Source: Conoideocrella luteorostrata (taxonomy: Eukaryota; Ascomycota; Sordariomycetes; Hypocreales; Clavicipitaceae). Taken from it: DNA of 64,000 bases. The stretch lies in assembly GCA_032433595.1 (NCBI GenBank), contig JASWJB010000081.1, forward strand, positions 1-64,000, in the 5' to 3' direction. Of the stretch, positions 44,483 through 55,998 are shown one piece after another. Made by a program: the position numbers and the translations under genes. Under the pieces are notes generated by a model that saw only the letters and a program-made list of their open reading frames with translations, was not told where the DNA came from and did not search any database. Numbering within the stretch: the stretch's first letter is position 1; each line of letters begins with the position of its first letter.

Positions 44483-46313
44483 GGCGACGATGGTTATTGT
44501 CGTCGACGATAGAGAAATGCTGTGATCCTGCATTCCAGCGGTTAGCGGGGCAATGGGCAGATAGACACCCGACAGTGAGACGCACTCGTTCTTCCTGACT
44601 TGGGCTGCAAGCTGGTGGTTCACCGATTACCGCCTGTATTTCTTGTTCAATAGCCGGACAATAAGTCTAGCAGCGCAGTGCGATCGTGATGGCGGTATGG
44701 GAAAGCTGTTAGAGATGATGCTTGAGAATGAAGAGCGGGCTCTGCGGTGACGCTATGTTTACAATATTTCCTGATTGGGCGTCGTTGCCAGGGGACGGAG
44801 TCACTGTACCTGACGGCTGCTGTCCAATTGCAGAGGTGAAACCACCCCACCAAAATATGACACGAGTTCTAGGGTAGGTGAGATTTATAGATGGTGCAAG
44901 CAAATATCACGGTAAATGTATTTGATTTGCTATAGCCCAGTTCAATAAGATCATATAATTCAATTTTTCTGCATTTGAAGATCACATTATTCACTGTCAG
45001 GTTCTCGCCTCACGTAGCATGGCCATAAAATCATAGTTGAGTAAGTTAGTGCGCAGCGTCTCAACTATGTGCCACAGGAGTCAGTTTAGGCTTTTAATTT
45101 AGCATCATCGCCTTGTGCATAATCACAACAGCGAAAACCTTGTTTGTTCAGTTTCCTTGGCGCTTGATGCTAATTTGAATCATCTCAATTTAGGAGCCAA
45201 TGCGGAGTACTCAGTTCAGTCAACTCCGCATGCTGATGCCTTCCAATCAGGTGTGGCGTCTTATGTGACACAGAAAGGTTCCCGGACTAGGCTTTCCGTT
45301 CTCAGTTGATGACTCTTCCAAAATTGGAGGAAACAAGGCTGTCAAAAAGTCGGGTTGCATCTTAGGCTGCGATACAAAGGGTCGGCAAAATGGAGGTACT
45401 CTTTCCGCGGACCATCGACCAGACATAGCATTTGACGAAGGTGCGTGGCAGAATCATTACTTCCATATACGCCGGTGCTGTCTATGCGAAACACATGCAG
45501 AAACATAATCACGACTAGCCGCACCGCGATTTCTCTATACACTCCACCTATATCGAGTTGTAATACCGTGAGATTTGAATGAGATGAGCAACAACCGATG
45601 GCAACTCGAGCTCGCTTTAGCAAAACCACAGAGTTCGACCCGTTTTGGGTTGAAGTGACTGTGTCCGCAGTCACTGCGTCTGGGCTGCGACATTCGGTCC
45701 GTACGACATCAATACCTCAAGAACGCAACTTTCAATACAAAACAACCCCTTTCGAAAACTCTTCCTCCAGAAATGTAGGCATTCCCATGGTTTTCCTCAA
45801 CCTCACGGACCGACGGTCTCGGAAAAGAGGGGTGGAATATGGTGCCTCCCGAACACAAGCCTTGAGGCTCAAGTGCCGGGTCGCTATTGGACCTGTCGAT
45901 AGGATGATTGACACCATAACAAGTTGATGGCTCCATAGAGTTATCGAGCTGCACAGCAATCGACCTTGGACTTCCGGAGAAGCAAGGGACCGCTGAGCAC
46001 AGATCCGTGATTGTAAGGAAGAAAGAGAAAAATGCTGCGGGACAATCTGGGCTGTTGATAAATGCGCTCGAATTTTTTGGCGGGTCTAATCACGTGGCTG
46101 GTGGAGCGCATTCGCGCTGGTCTGTGACCTTGACGGCGGGCTGCCTGTCACTTTTAGAATGACCTTTGGAGGCTTTCAAAGCGGGAGGGCTGGAACTCGA
46201 CTCCAAAGTTTATGGCTGCCTTGCGCTACTTCTATCAGATTTAATCAAGCTTCTGCTTCCCAACCGCGTTAATTGCTCTTTTAATAGCCCTTCGTCTAAC
46301 CATTATAATTAAG
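44483..46313. promoter_or_regulatory. Divergent region MOB1 / SNU66
   Basis: There is no recognised gene in 1.8 kb between two divergent genes. CACGTG occurs at 46091-46096, about 220 bp before SNU66. The minus-strand frame 45342-45674 (110 codons) has no family match I know and no supporting exons. A GCGGAGTAC near-copy of the dispersed 9-mer is at about 45202. Confidence 0.5.
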
Positions 46314-48353
46314 ATGGACGCGGCGACGATAGAAGAGACCAACCGGATTAGGGTGTCTTTGGGTATGAAGCCCCTGCCCGTTCCAGGTGCATCTGCAAGC
46401 AACCCTGATAAATCCTCTGTGTCCGACCGTGAAGATGCCGCTAGCACCCTCGAGAGTCGACAAGCCCAGTCATACGACAACTACAAGAAGCATCAGGACG
46501 CAGAGGCCGCAAAACAGAAGCGAGAGGATCGGGCGGCCGCCATCCGCAAGGCGCGTGACGAGGCTCAGAGATTCGCGCTTCTGGAGGGCAAGGGTCTTGG
46601 TGACGCGGACGATAAAGAGGACACCGACGCCAAATCTTGGCTGATGGGACAGAAAAAGCGACAGAAGAAGATTGACAAGGCGAGAAAGCTTGAAGAAGAG
46701 TTGGCGGCAGCTGAAGCAGAAGCCGCTGCTGCCGTTCAGTACACCTCCAAAGACCTTGCCGGCATTAAAGTCGCTCACGATACTTCGGAATTTCTCGGTG
46801 GCGACGATCAAATTCTGACACTAAAGGACACTACTATTGATGAGAATGAGGATGAAGGCGACGAGCTGGAGAACTTGAGCATGCGAGAGCAGGCACAACT
46901 CAACGAAAGGCTTGACCTGAAGAAAAAGCAGCATGGATATAATCCAAACGACGACGAGGAGGGCCAGGGCGGAATCCTTTCACAGTATGACGACGAAATA
47001 CATGGGAAGAAAGGCAAAAAGTTTACACTCGATGCAAGCGGGAGTATTGCGGAACTGGCTGATATCCTGGGCGAGCCGGCTCAGAAGGCAAACAGTGCCA
47101 GTGTTAATCTTGATGATATTATCGGTATGTATAGCCCATCTGATCTGGATATTTCAACCATCCCACATCCCACATTCACATAGGCTCACATTCTCTTAGG
47201 TCATGCTCCCATGTCCTCCGATTATCTTGCACCGTCAGAGATCAAAGTCAAGAAGCCCAAAAAGAAAAAGTCCAAGGGTACAAGGCAAAAACAGTATGAT
47301 GATGACGATATTTTCCCGCTTGATCCTGCGCCAGCAGACAGCAGTGCCATGGACGTGGATAGCAAGGAAGCCGCCGCCGCCAGCAAGAAACGAAAAGCAG
47401 AGTCTGATAGCTTTGTTGATGATGACGATCTTCAAGCATCGCTGGCCCTACAAAGAAAGGCCGCCCTCAAGAAGAGAAAAAAGGTCAAGCCTGAAGATAT
47501 CGCGAAGCAGCTGAAAGAGGAGAAGAGTCCATCTCACGAAGATTCAAACGACACACAAGACGGCGGTTTCGTCATTGGTGAGATATCAGAATTTGTGTCC
47601 AATCTAAGTAAACGAGACGAGGAGGAGGAGAGAAAACCGAAGCGGTCTAGGACTCAAACCCGCAGCCCCGACGCCGATGAAGATCACCCCATGGACAATG
47701 GCCACAATGAACAACCACCCGTCACAGAAGATGGGCAAGAGCACGAGTCTACAACGCGTCGGGATGCTGAGGCAGACGCTGTAATCGAGGAAGAAAAGAA
47801 CGTAGGCGAAGGCATGGGCGCTGCGCTCGCCCTCCTCCGCGAACGTGGTCTCATCGAACAGACTCAAGGCGAGGAATACGATAGTATCCGCCACCGCGAA
47901 GAGTTCCTCTCCCGCAAGCGCCTCCTAGAGGAAGAACTCGACGAACAAACCCGCCAGCAGCGTGAACGCGACAGAATGAGCGGCCGCCTCGATCGCATGT
48001 CCGTCCGTGAACGTGAAGACTGGGCCCGCCAGCAAAATCAGTGGCGAGACCAACAACAGTCTCGTCGCATGGCCGAGCTCTTCTCCGCAAACTACAAGCC
48101 CAAAGTAAATCTCACATACACCGATGATCACGGCCGCTCGCTCGACCAGAAAGAAGCTTTTAAACATCTTAGTCATCAGTTCCACGGTAAAGGCAGCGGC
48201 AAAGGCAAAACAGAGAAGCGCCTCAAGAAGATTGGCGATGAGATGAGACGAGAAGCCCAGAGCTTGTTTGACGCCAGTGCGAATGGAGGCATGAGTGCCG
48301 CGACGGTCCAGCAGCTCAAGAAGAGGAGGGAGGCAGGTGTACGGCTCGGCTGA
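46314..48353 (+). CDS. SNU66: U4/U6.U5 tri-snRNP protein Snu66 (SART-1 family)
   Basis: The predicted 654-aa protein is encoded by exons 46314-47124 and 47200-48353; the 75-nt intron joins LDDIIG to HAPMSSDYL. The N-terminus [19 protein letters not shown] is a Hub1-interacting HIND element, known in Snu66/SART1 as the docking site for the ubiquitin-like modifier Hub1. Charged coiled-coil-like stretches follow ([40 protein letters not shown]), then the SART-1 C-terminal blocks with [25 protein letters not shown] and [33 protein letters not shown] in pieces. It ends [12 protein letters not shown]. The middle is acidic and Lys-rich (nuclear). It acts in pre-mRNA splicing before catalytic activation. 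An E-box lies upstream. Confidence 0.92.
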
Positions 48354-48925
48354 GAGGTGGTTTTTCTTTTTCTTTTTGGGAGACCTCGGTTCTACTCACT
48401 ACGCTGTTTGGCATACAGCCACGAATACCGGGTGGAATATGGATGAATACCGGAAAATAGAGATTCAAAGGTGCTGATACCCTTTACTTTTTATTCATGA
48501 ATATGGCCTTTTCCTGTTTTTGCTGACACGGTGAATGATAGAGCGAGAGGTATGTTTGTTGCTACATGTGAGTGATTGTGCCACTTATCATCTGTTGCCG
48601 TGTACACGTAGTTTGTCATATCGTGATGTAATTTCGCAATTGTACACACTTGTATTATGCACCTAGTGTTGCCGGGGTTTGGTGTTCATACAGCTATACG
48701 GAATGTCTAATCAGTTCGTCCCATTATAATACCAACGTAATTCGGTGGTAGGTAGAACATAAATCATCATAAATCATCATACAAGGGATGTATATATACA
48801 TATCCGTTCATGTTACTTTGTATCGCACTCTAGAATTGTAACAATGCTCTACCCAAACCGTTCAGCCGTGTATACCCCGTACCATCCGACCATTTAACGC
48901 CGAAATACAAATGTCCTTTCCGATT
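48354..48925. other. Convergent 3' regions of SNU66 and the Tag1-like gene
   Basis: No gene is seen. A T-rich run (48360-48378) is followed by AT-leaning sequence with an AAATCATCAT direct repeat near 48760-48780. Confidence 0.5.
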
Positions 48926-51688
48926 TCACAGTGAGATCTTGGCACCAATTCCCATACCCTCATAGTTTACTTGCTCAACCCAATACCCCAATCGGACTGT
49001 AACATTCGCCACTGCATCTAACTTCAGCGTACCCCCCAACGCATCCCTCAACTTATCAAAGCCAACATGGTCGGCAGACCACTGTACGGGCAGCCGCGGA
49101 GTTTGCGACAGCCCCGGCGGGACGTCAAATGATTCTTCGTAAAGAATATGACCCAGAGGTTCAGTGTGATTATAGAAAGCCGTGGCATTGATGTATTCTA
49201 TATGAGCTGAATCATGACCCAGCGGTGAAGCTAGAGTGAATGATGCAGTGGATGACAGAATGTGAAAGGTGGCATCTCGAATGAACCCCTGGCCATCTTG
49301 ACTATCCTTGTCATCGCCAGGCAGTCTGAGTCGCGGTGTTGACAGAGTTATGTTAAGCTTTGACAAGGCTTTCCCGATAATGGGCATTGTCGGAATCGAG
49401 TCTTTGTGTGCTTTTAGCCTTATTGTCGTGTTCTTTCCTGACAGATACTCGGATAGGAGACGACTGGCAGCTCTGTGTGCCTTTTCTCCACCGAATGAAT
49501 CGGGATCCCATGTTGCTTCTACTGAGATATCGTTGTTATGTCCGTGTCTAAAATGTAAGCCCTTTACATTCGCGTCGCCTATTATATGCTCCCCTTTTAA
49601 TATGTGAATATTCATAGACGGGATCGAGGCCGTATACGTTGTAGGGTTGGTGACGTTGACTGATGTTCGAATATGAACACCTGTGCTGGAAGTATTGAGA
49701 ATATGCACCTCCCCGACCTGCGGGTTCAAAGCTGCAAGCGTGTCCCCAGGCACGTCTACAGCGTGTTAGCCAGGAAACGCCAGAGCACTTGTTGGTGTAA
49801 CACAATAGAAATGAAAGTGACAACGCTCCATTCCCTGTGCGGTGGAACGAGCGTTACCACATGGAAGACGGACGTTTTACAGGAACTTTGCCCGAAGCAG
49901 GTACTCCTCGTATGACGAGGTCACCTAGAACGGTTGAGACTTTGACATCCACGGTGGAGTCAACGTCAAGAATGATATCGTCGTCGCCAAACAGAAGCTC
50001 CTGCATAATGTCGGAGAATGTGTCACCGTCTAGGATATCGATCGGGGCATCGACAATGTGAGAAGTAACGCTCAAGAGATCCTCCTCATCGCTAGGATTA
50101 TTGATAATGGTAGATGTCGCGTCCTGCCACTCCTCCACCTTCAGCTCTCCAAACTTCTTGCCCTCGTAAATGAGGTCGCCGTTGGCTCGGAGGCTATGGA
50201 CTTCGATGTTGACGTTCAGGTCAGCAGGGATGGCCGCCAAAACACGAACAGTCCCCGACACGCGAGGCTTGCCACTGGGATCGCTTGGGTCGGCAAAGGG
50301 GCTGGGCAATTTGAAGTCAACGTCTTCGAGTGAAAAATTGCGTAGGAAATTATCCAATGATCGTCCAGGAAATTGAATAGGAAGTGTAATGCTTTCGATA
50401 AAGTCGCCAATCCAGTCTGGTAGATCGCCGCTTTCCGGGGCTTTACCGCGCACATATACCTCGGCATCTTCGCCGTGTAGGTAACGCTTCATAAAATTAT
50501 CGAGTGGCGACAATTCACTTGACGGACAGGCTTTGGTGAGCGACTTTGGCAATTCACGAATTATTCCTTCAGCCTCTACAGTGACATTGGCTTTGGGATG
50601 AACTTCGATGGCACTTGAAACTGCCGATGCAACCTTGATGTTCGATTGAGATGAATCACAGTTCGGGACGAGGACTTCGAATCCGAGAGACGGGATGGTT
50701 AACCCGACCGGAAATTCGTTGTAGGCAGTGATGGAAACGTTGGCGCCAACGCCCATCTTGCCATTGTCACCGATAGGAACGTCATGGAAGAGGAGGTTGT
50801 GAACGGTGTACTCGGGCATGGTGGGAAGCTCATTGGCTGCGAAAGCGTTAGCCGAGTGATTTAATAAGGAGTCGGAGTTTGCCCGCTGTTTTATTTAATA
50901 GTTTTTTGGCCAAAGTACAAGCTAGCAAAGGTACGGTAGAGAGATTGACCTTCAAATACCATAGATTCTGTGATGTCATGAATTCCCAGGGGGAAAACAC
51001 CAGACTTGAGACTGAGTGCAGTGGCGCCTGTAACCTTGAGTTGATGAAGGTTGCCCTGAAGCCATTCGTTTACCACCTTGCGGGCCGTTTCTGTGTCGCC
51101 GGGAGCAAACTCAGTAACAAAATCCAGGTTTGTGACTTGCCCGTCGCTTAATTTGAGGATAATGGGTGGTAGAAGAGCGGTCCCAATGAGAGCATCACCA
51201 TAATGAGGCAGATGAACACGAAGCTTGGTCTCCTCAGTACCAAGTTGTCTCATAATGCTGGTGGCAGCTCGTCCGATGCGTCGCACATTGTCATCTTGCA
51301 CCCGTGAGCCATCAAGTTTGAATGTGGCCTTTACCCGGGCCCGAACTCCATCTGCTGTCAAAGACTCGACAGACAAGTCTGTAGGTTCCAGGACAACTGC
51401 ATCCTCAACATATTGTTGAACAGCTGGCGGCACAACAAAGCCGAGGGCCATAACCACAACGACTAGAGTGCCCAAGACTACCATGGCAATCAGAGATGGC
51501 CATCTCCGCTTCTGTGGAGGCTGTAGGTCATCTCGAGTTTGCTGTGTGGGCGAGGTACTATCCGTACTAGAGTTTGTTCTGTTTGACAATAAAGGGGCTG
51601 ACTCGTCTATGCCATTATTTTCGGTCTCATTATCATGCTCGTCTGCCGCCGCAAGGAGGGGTGACCTCTCGTCGGAATTGGTGGGCAT
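48926..51688 (-). CDS. Vacuolar membrane protein with DUF3712 repeats (yeast Tag1-like)
   Basis: The predicted 848-aa single-pass protein has exons 50935-51688, 49874-50836 and 48926-49755. The N-terminal cytosolic tail carries two acidic dileucine signals (ERSPLL, residues 7-12, and ESAPLL, 29-34), typical for AP-3 sorting to the vacuole. One membrane helix follows at about 65-87 (LIAMVVLGTLVVVVMALGFVV), then a large lumenal beta-rich region of LEA/DUF3712-like repeats, with likely N-glycosylation sites (NVTV, NFSL, NTTI, NITL). Yeast Tag1 (YLR173W) has this layout and helps end autophagy during long starvation. The first intron uses donor GTACCT and is well supported. The second (donor GTCCGT) is weak but is the only phase-1 choice keeping VPVK next to VPGDTLAALNPQVGEVHI. 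Confidence 0.82.
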
Positions 51689-52059
51689 TGTCGGTGGCGT
51701 TCACGATGACGTTCGAGAGGGCATCGCCTGCAGCAAGTATCTATGGATAGAGGTATAATTGAAGTCGTCAGTGGTATAGAGAGACACGACCAACAAAGGT
51801 TGCAGTCAAGCTGTGATGGAGCAAACAAAGGTAATGAAGAGCTGAAGAGGTCGCCAAGAGTGATGATGAAGTTGATAAGGCTGCGCTCGCCCGATGCATG
51901 AAGGAAGTCTCGCACGTCAGCTTAGGCGTCGCATTGGTCATGCCTTCATCAAGGAAGGCACCATATCAGGCCCATGTTATCCGAGCATGATTGGCCGCTT
52001 ATGGGTCGAAAGTTCCGGTCCGGGTTAGTGCCGACTAAGTTGGGCACATGGAGAGTGGA

Positions 52060-52103
52060 TACGGAGTACCTATAGATACGGAGTACTCCATACATACTCC
52101 GTA
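52060..52103. repeat. Triple cluster of the TACGGAGTA motif
   Basis: TACGGAGTA occurs at 52060-52068 and 52077-52085, and its complement TACTCCGTA at 52095-52103, giving direct and inverted copies in 44 bp. The same 9-mer is scattered through other intergenic regions of the window. Confidence 0.9.
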
Positions 52104-53373
52104 CCCATGCCGCATACGGGGGCTCTTATCGCGCTCTCTTTGATGATCGCACGGCCACCGTCTCGTGCTCGCACACACGAGCACTCCTGCGATCACAGAT
52201 GACCTAGAGTGAGCTTTAGTACCTGTTAGTGCTCCGAGCCGTGCAATGTGGCTCTTTGTAAAACTGCGTATTGCTTGTACTTATATTGCAGTGTAAAATA
52301 GAGGGCAGGTTAAGCACCTTAAAATGCTCTGCTTTTGGTTGGCTACGGACTCCTCTGTTAGGAACCTACAGAGGCAGTCCAATAACCACCCTATAGTAAT
52401 GAAATACAATCGAAGAAGCTCAATCCTGGTATTGTTACGAAGTAGTATTGTCCTGAGCAAAAGTAGCTTCCCCTACGCTTATTCGTGCCGGGTACGGAAT
52501 AGGCATTTTCATGTTTCTTTATGGTGCTATGTACTAAGCTGTGCTGAGGTACCCACATGATCCTCGGATTCTTCTTGATGTGCTTTTTTGCTTGGAGAAA
52601 CTCTTCTAATATATTGTTGTCGCAGAGCCTATATTCTGGTCGATATTGTGTAATACTATTCCATCATAACTTCCAAGGATCTCGCTGGCGTGTTACTGAA
52701 ACAAGAATAGATATTTGCGAGGCTACTTTTTTTGGTTGCTCTACAACGGGTACAGGTTATGCTAGTCAACTCTGTATGTACAGCACACTGTGCCCCCATC
52801 ACATGGATTAATGAAGCAACTGTGGATACTATTGTTTGAAATCATTGCTCAGGAAAGCGCTTGTCTGGGTGCCGGAACCCAGTCGGTTGGTTGTGTTGGC
52901 AACTGCTCTCAGTTCGTCGTTAGAGGCAGGGCCGTGGTGCTAGTTCATTAGATTGTTAAAGAGTCTTGTATATCACTTCGTCTGGTTCGGTACGACCGGC
53001 CACCGGTTTTGTATATAATCTTTGTGTGCCAAACGCAGCCGAGCACGCTGTCATATATTTGAACTTATGCCAAACATGCTGCGCCTGGTCAACTTATCTA
53101 CACCCCCGTCTCCTCGGGCGTCGGCTAATCAGTTCGAAGCCAGTTGGTAGAAACATTTAGTAACACCATCACGTAGTTGGACTGAAACCGATTCGTGTTT
53201 GCGCTACGTCTGCCCTTACGTTTTGTGTGCTACCAAATAACTTCACACATATATACATCTATGCTCCGACACTCATGTTACAGCCAACCAAATGGGCCAA
53301 TAAGGTGCGGAGCAGCCTCAACCGCCCACCCGTGGCAGCTTTGACTCCGCTAGCGGACAAGCTCAACTACAAA

Positions 53374-53380
53374 TGACTCG
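53374..53380 (+). promoter_or_regulatory. Gcn4/CPC1-like half-matching site before OTC
   Basis: TGACTCG differs at one position from the general amino-acid control element TGACTCA. It lies about 215 bp before the OTC start, a plausible place for cross-pathway control. Confidence 0.4.
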
Positions 53381-53594
53381 ACCGAGCTCCTACCTACTAC
53401 ATCAAGCTCACACCGAACAGAAAGAATAAAAGAAGTGACCAAGAATAAAGGCCATTGTACTGCCTGGAACACCATTCCAATACCGGCCCGAGCTCTATAG
53501 GCAATCAATTCTCACCACGCGAAGATCAACCACACCTGATCTCCGCAATCCTGCCCCTCATATCTCTCCTCTGCCGCTTCGTCTCGCCCTCACT

Positions 53595-54756
53595 ATGAAG
53601 CTCCCACTCCATCCAGCCCGCCTCGCCATCAATGGCATTCAAAAGCGAGCCTGCTCACAGGCGGCAACACCTAGGCACCTCATGTCCATTGCCGACCTGA
53701 CCCCCAGCGAGTTCACCTCCTTGGTCCGCAATGCCGCTGCGCGCAAGCAGACTGTCAAGGCTGGACGCACGCCAACATCGCTGAGCACGTCTTTATCTGG
53801 CCAGACCATCGCCATGATGTTTAGCAAGAGGAGTACTAGGACGCGGGTGTCTACTGAGGCGGCTGTGGTGATGTTGGGCGGGCATCCTATGTTTTTGGGC
53901 AAAGATGATATTCAACTTGGTGTATGTTTATTTTGGCATCTGCTGCGTACCCTCAAACCTAACGGTTCTGAACATAGGTCAACGAGTCTCTGTATGATAC
54001 CTCTTTGGTCATCTCATCGATGACCTCTTGCATGGTCGCCCGCGTCGGTCCTCACTCAGACGTGGCCAACCTCGCTGAACACTCGAGTGTGCCGGTTATC
54101 AACGCTCTATCCGATGACTTCCATCCTCTCCAGACCATTGCCGACTTCCTTACCATCCACGAGGCATTCCCCTCATCTTCCAAGACTGGGCTGGGACTGA
54201 ATGGCCTGAAGGTCGCCTGGGTCGGAGATTCCAATAACGTGCTATTTGATCTCGCGATTGGGTGTGTCAAGGCAGGTGTCGACATTTCGGTTGCATCTCC
54301 CAAGGGATACGGTATTCCTGACAGAATGAGGCAGCTCATTACGTCTTCAGCAAACGGTGTCGACTCTCCTGGTAGGTTGGCTGAGACAACAGTGCCTGAG
54401 GAAGCGATTAGGGGGGCCGATATTCTGGTGACAGACACTTGGATTTCCATGGGCCAAGAGAGCGAGAAACAGAAGAGGCTGAAGGCCTTTGAAGGATACC
54501 AGATCACGAACAGTTTGGCGAAGCGAGGCGGTGCGAAGGAGGGGTGGAAGTTCATGCACTGCTTGCCTCGCCATCCTGAAGAAGTTGCGGACGAAGTCTT
54601 TTATAGTCCCAGATCTCTTGTTTTTCCTGAAGCAGAGAACCGATTGTGGGCTGCGGTTGGTAAGTATACAACGCCCTTAGCTTGATGACGAATTCAGTGC
54701 TAATTCTTTCAATAGCTGCGCTTGAGGGCTTTGTTGTCAACAAGGGCAAGTTGTAA
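53595..54756 (+). CDS. ARG3: Ornithine carbamoyltransferase, mitochondrial
   Basis: The predicted 349-aa enzyme (ARG3/arg-12/argB in other fungi) has exons 53595-53921, 53978-54659 and 54716-54756. It makes citrulline from ornithine and carbamoyl phosphate in arginine synthesis. The carbamoyl-phosphate loop FSKRSTRTR (residues 76-84), the ornithine-loop DTWISMG (262-268) and the catalytic HCLPRH (303-308) are all present. The N-terminus (MKLPLHPARLAINGIQKRAC) is basic and hydroxylated without acids, as for a matrix import signal. The last exon is only 41 nt and supplies ALEGFVVNKGKL. It is convergent with ILV6, leaving just 223 bp between stops. The upstream TGACTCG may put it under CPC1 control. 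Confidence 0.95.
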
Positions 54757-54979
54757 TATTTTTTTTTCATCAATTTCCATAGGGATTGACTGCCATTGTC
54801 AATTTTTACTGTCAATTTGTACCAACGGATATAGGCGCATAAAAGTCAAGTAGCGTATTTAGCCGTTTCATTTGAATTTAAAAAAAATACATCCCACATA
54901 TGTACATGTCAGTTACCATTCCCCTCAGACGCCAAGTTGTCCCTCGAACGGCACAAAATTACTGTTTCCTCGAAAATCT

Positions 54980-55998
54980 TTAACCAGGGGGCAGTTGGCT
55001 GGCATCAACAACCTCCTCGGCCTCCTTGAGTAGAGGTTCCTCAACAGGTTCCCGAAGGGGAGAGCGAGGCAGAGCCATCAGACCAGTCCGGGCCGATTCG
55101 AGGATACCGAAGGGGGCGATCAGCTTGAGGAAGGAGTCAATTCGGGAAGGCTTGGCGGAACTATGACAGGAGTTAGCTTCAACGAACATTACAATGTCTC
55201 TGCATCGTCTTCTACTCACATTTCGACAATACAGCTGATGGTGCTGATATCCAGGACCTTGCCACCAAACTGATGAGTAAAATAGGTAATGGTCTTCAAG
55301 TGCTCGTGCTTGTGACGCAGAGCCTCACTTGCAGCTAGCTTGCTGGGATGGAAATCGGCGGAGATTTTTTCAAGGGACTGAGCCTGTTCTGCGCCCTCAG
55401 GAGCTTCGCCGCCATACTCACCAGCCGTGATCTCACGGTGATGAGCTAGCAGCTCCTCAAAGTATTCGGGGCCCAGAATATTGATCTTTGTCAAAAGCAG
55501 CTCTCGTTGGACTAGAGCAGCATTGCTATAATCCAGGACGGCCCATACAGGAACGAGATCCTCCAATTGACGACGAGCCTGCTCAACAACACCATCCTGG
55601 CCAGTCAGGACAATAGTCATACGAGACAGGTCTTCGACCTCGGTGTTGCACACAACAAGTGAGTCAATGTTGAAGCCACGAGCTGCAAGAATACCGGACA
55701 GTCGGGACAATACACCAGGTTCGTTCTGGACCAAGCAATTGAGAATATGGCGCTTCGGGGGAGCCATGGACGGGGTGGGAGTTTCGTAGAGAATGTTGGA
55801 CACGGCGGCTTGGGCGGACCATGATGGCGGTTGGTTACTCACAGGCAGAGGAGCTGATCGGTTTCGAAGGGCCTTGTAGGCGATCGCAGATGTCGAGCTG
55901 CTGTGGGAGGAGTTGTATCGAACGGTTCCGAGCGATGAGCTCCTGGCGGCTGATGCAGCCCATCGCATGGGAGCGGCCCAGGATCGGAGCAACGCCAT
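54980..55998 (-). CDS. ILV6: Acetolactate synthase regulatory (small) subunit, mitochondrial
   Basis: The predicted 319-aa protein is encoded by exons 55220-55998 and 54980-55160; the GTGAGT..TAG junction gives CIVEISAKPSRIDSFLKLI. Ilv6 binds the Ilv2 catalytic subunit and gives valine feedback control of the first step of branched-chain amino-acid synthesis. An ACT domain is visible (HILNCLVQNEPGVLSRLSGI, then RGFNIDSLVV) and a second conserved half covers TKINILGPEYFEELL to the C-terminal FGILESARTGLMALPRSPL. The N-terminal ~50 residues are Arg/Ser/Ala-rich, a mitochondrial presequence. The start at 55998 is preferred; the frame extends to an ATG at 56088, which would add a less suitable 30 residues. 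A perfect TGACTCA lies about 140 bp upstream. Confidence 0.93.

Larger units (their letters stand above)
51689..53594. promoter_or_regulatory. Divergent region Tag1-like gene / OTC gene
   Basis: No gene is recognised in 1.9 kb. A dense cluster of three TACGGAGTA/TACTCCGTA copies sits at 52060-52103. A CCAAT box (53297-53301) and a Gcn4/CPC1-like TGACTCG (53374-53380) lie within 300 bp of the OTC start. The middle (52.2-53.2 kb) is AT-leaning with no coding signal. Confidence 0.5.

Noticed and set aside
45342..45674. 110-codon minus-strand frame between MOB1 and SNU66
   Set aside because: No known family, no splice partners, and antisense frames of similar length occur throughout the window.
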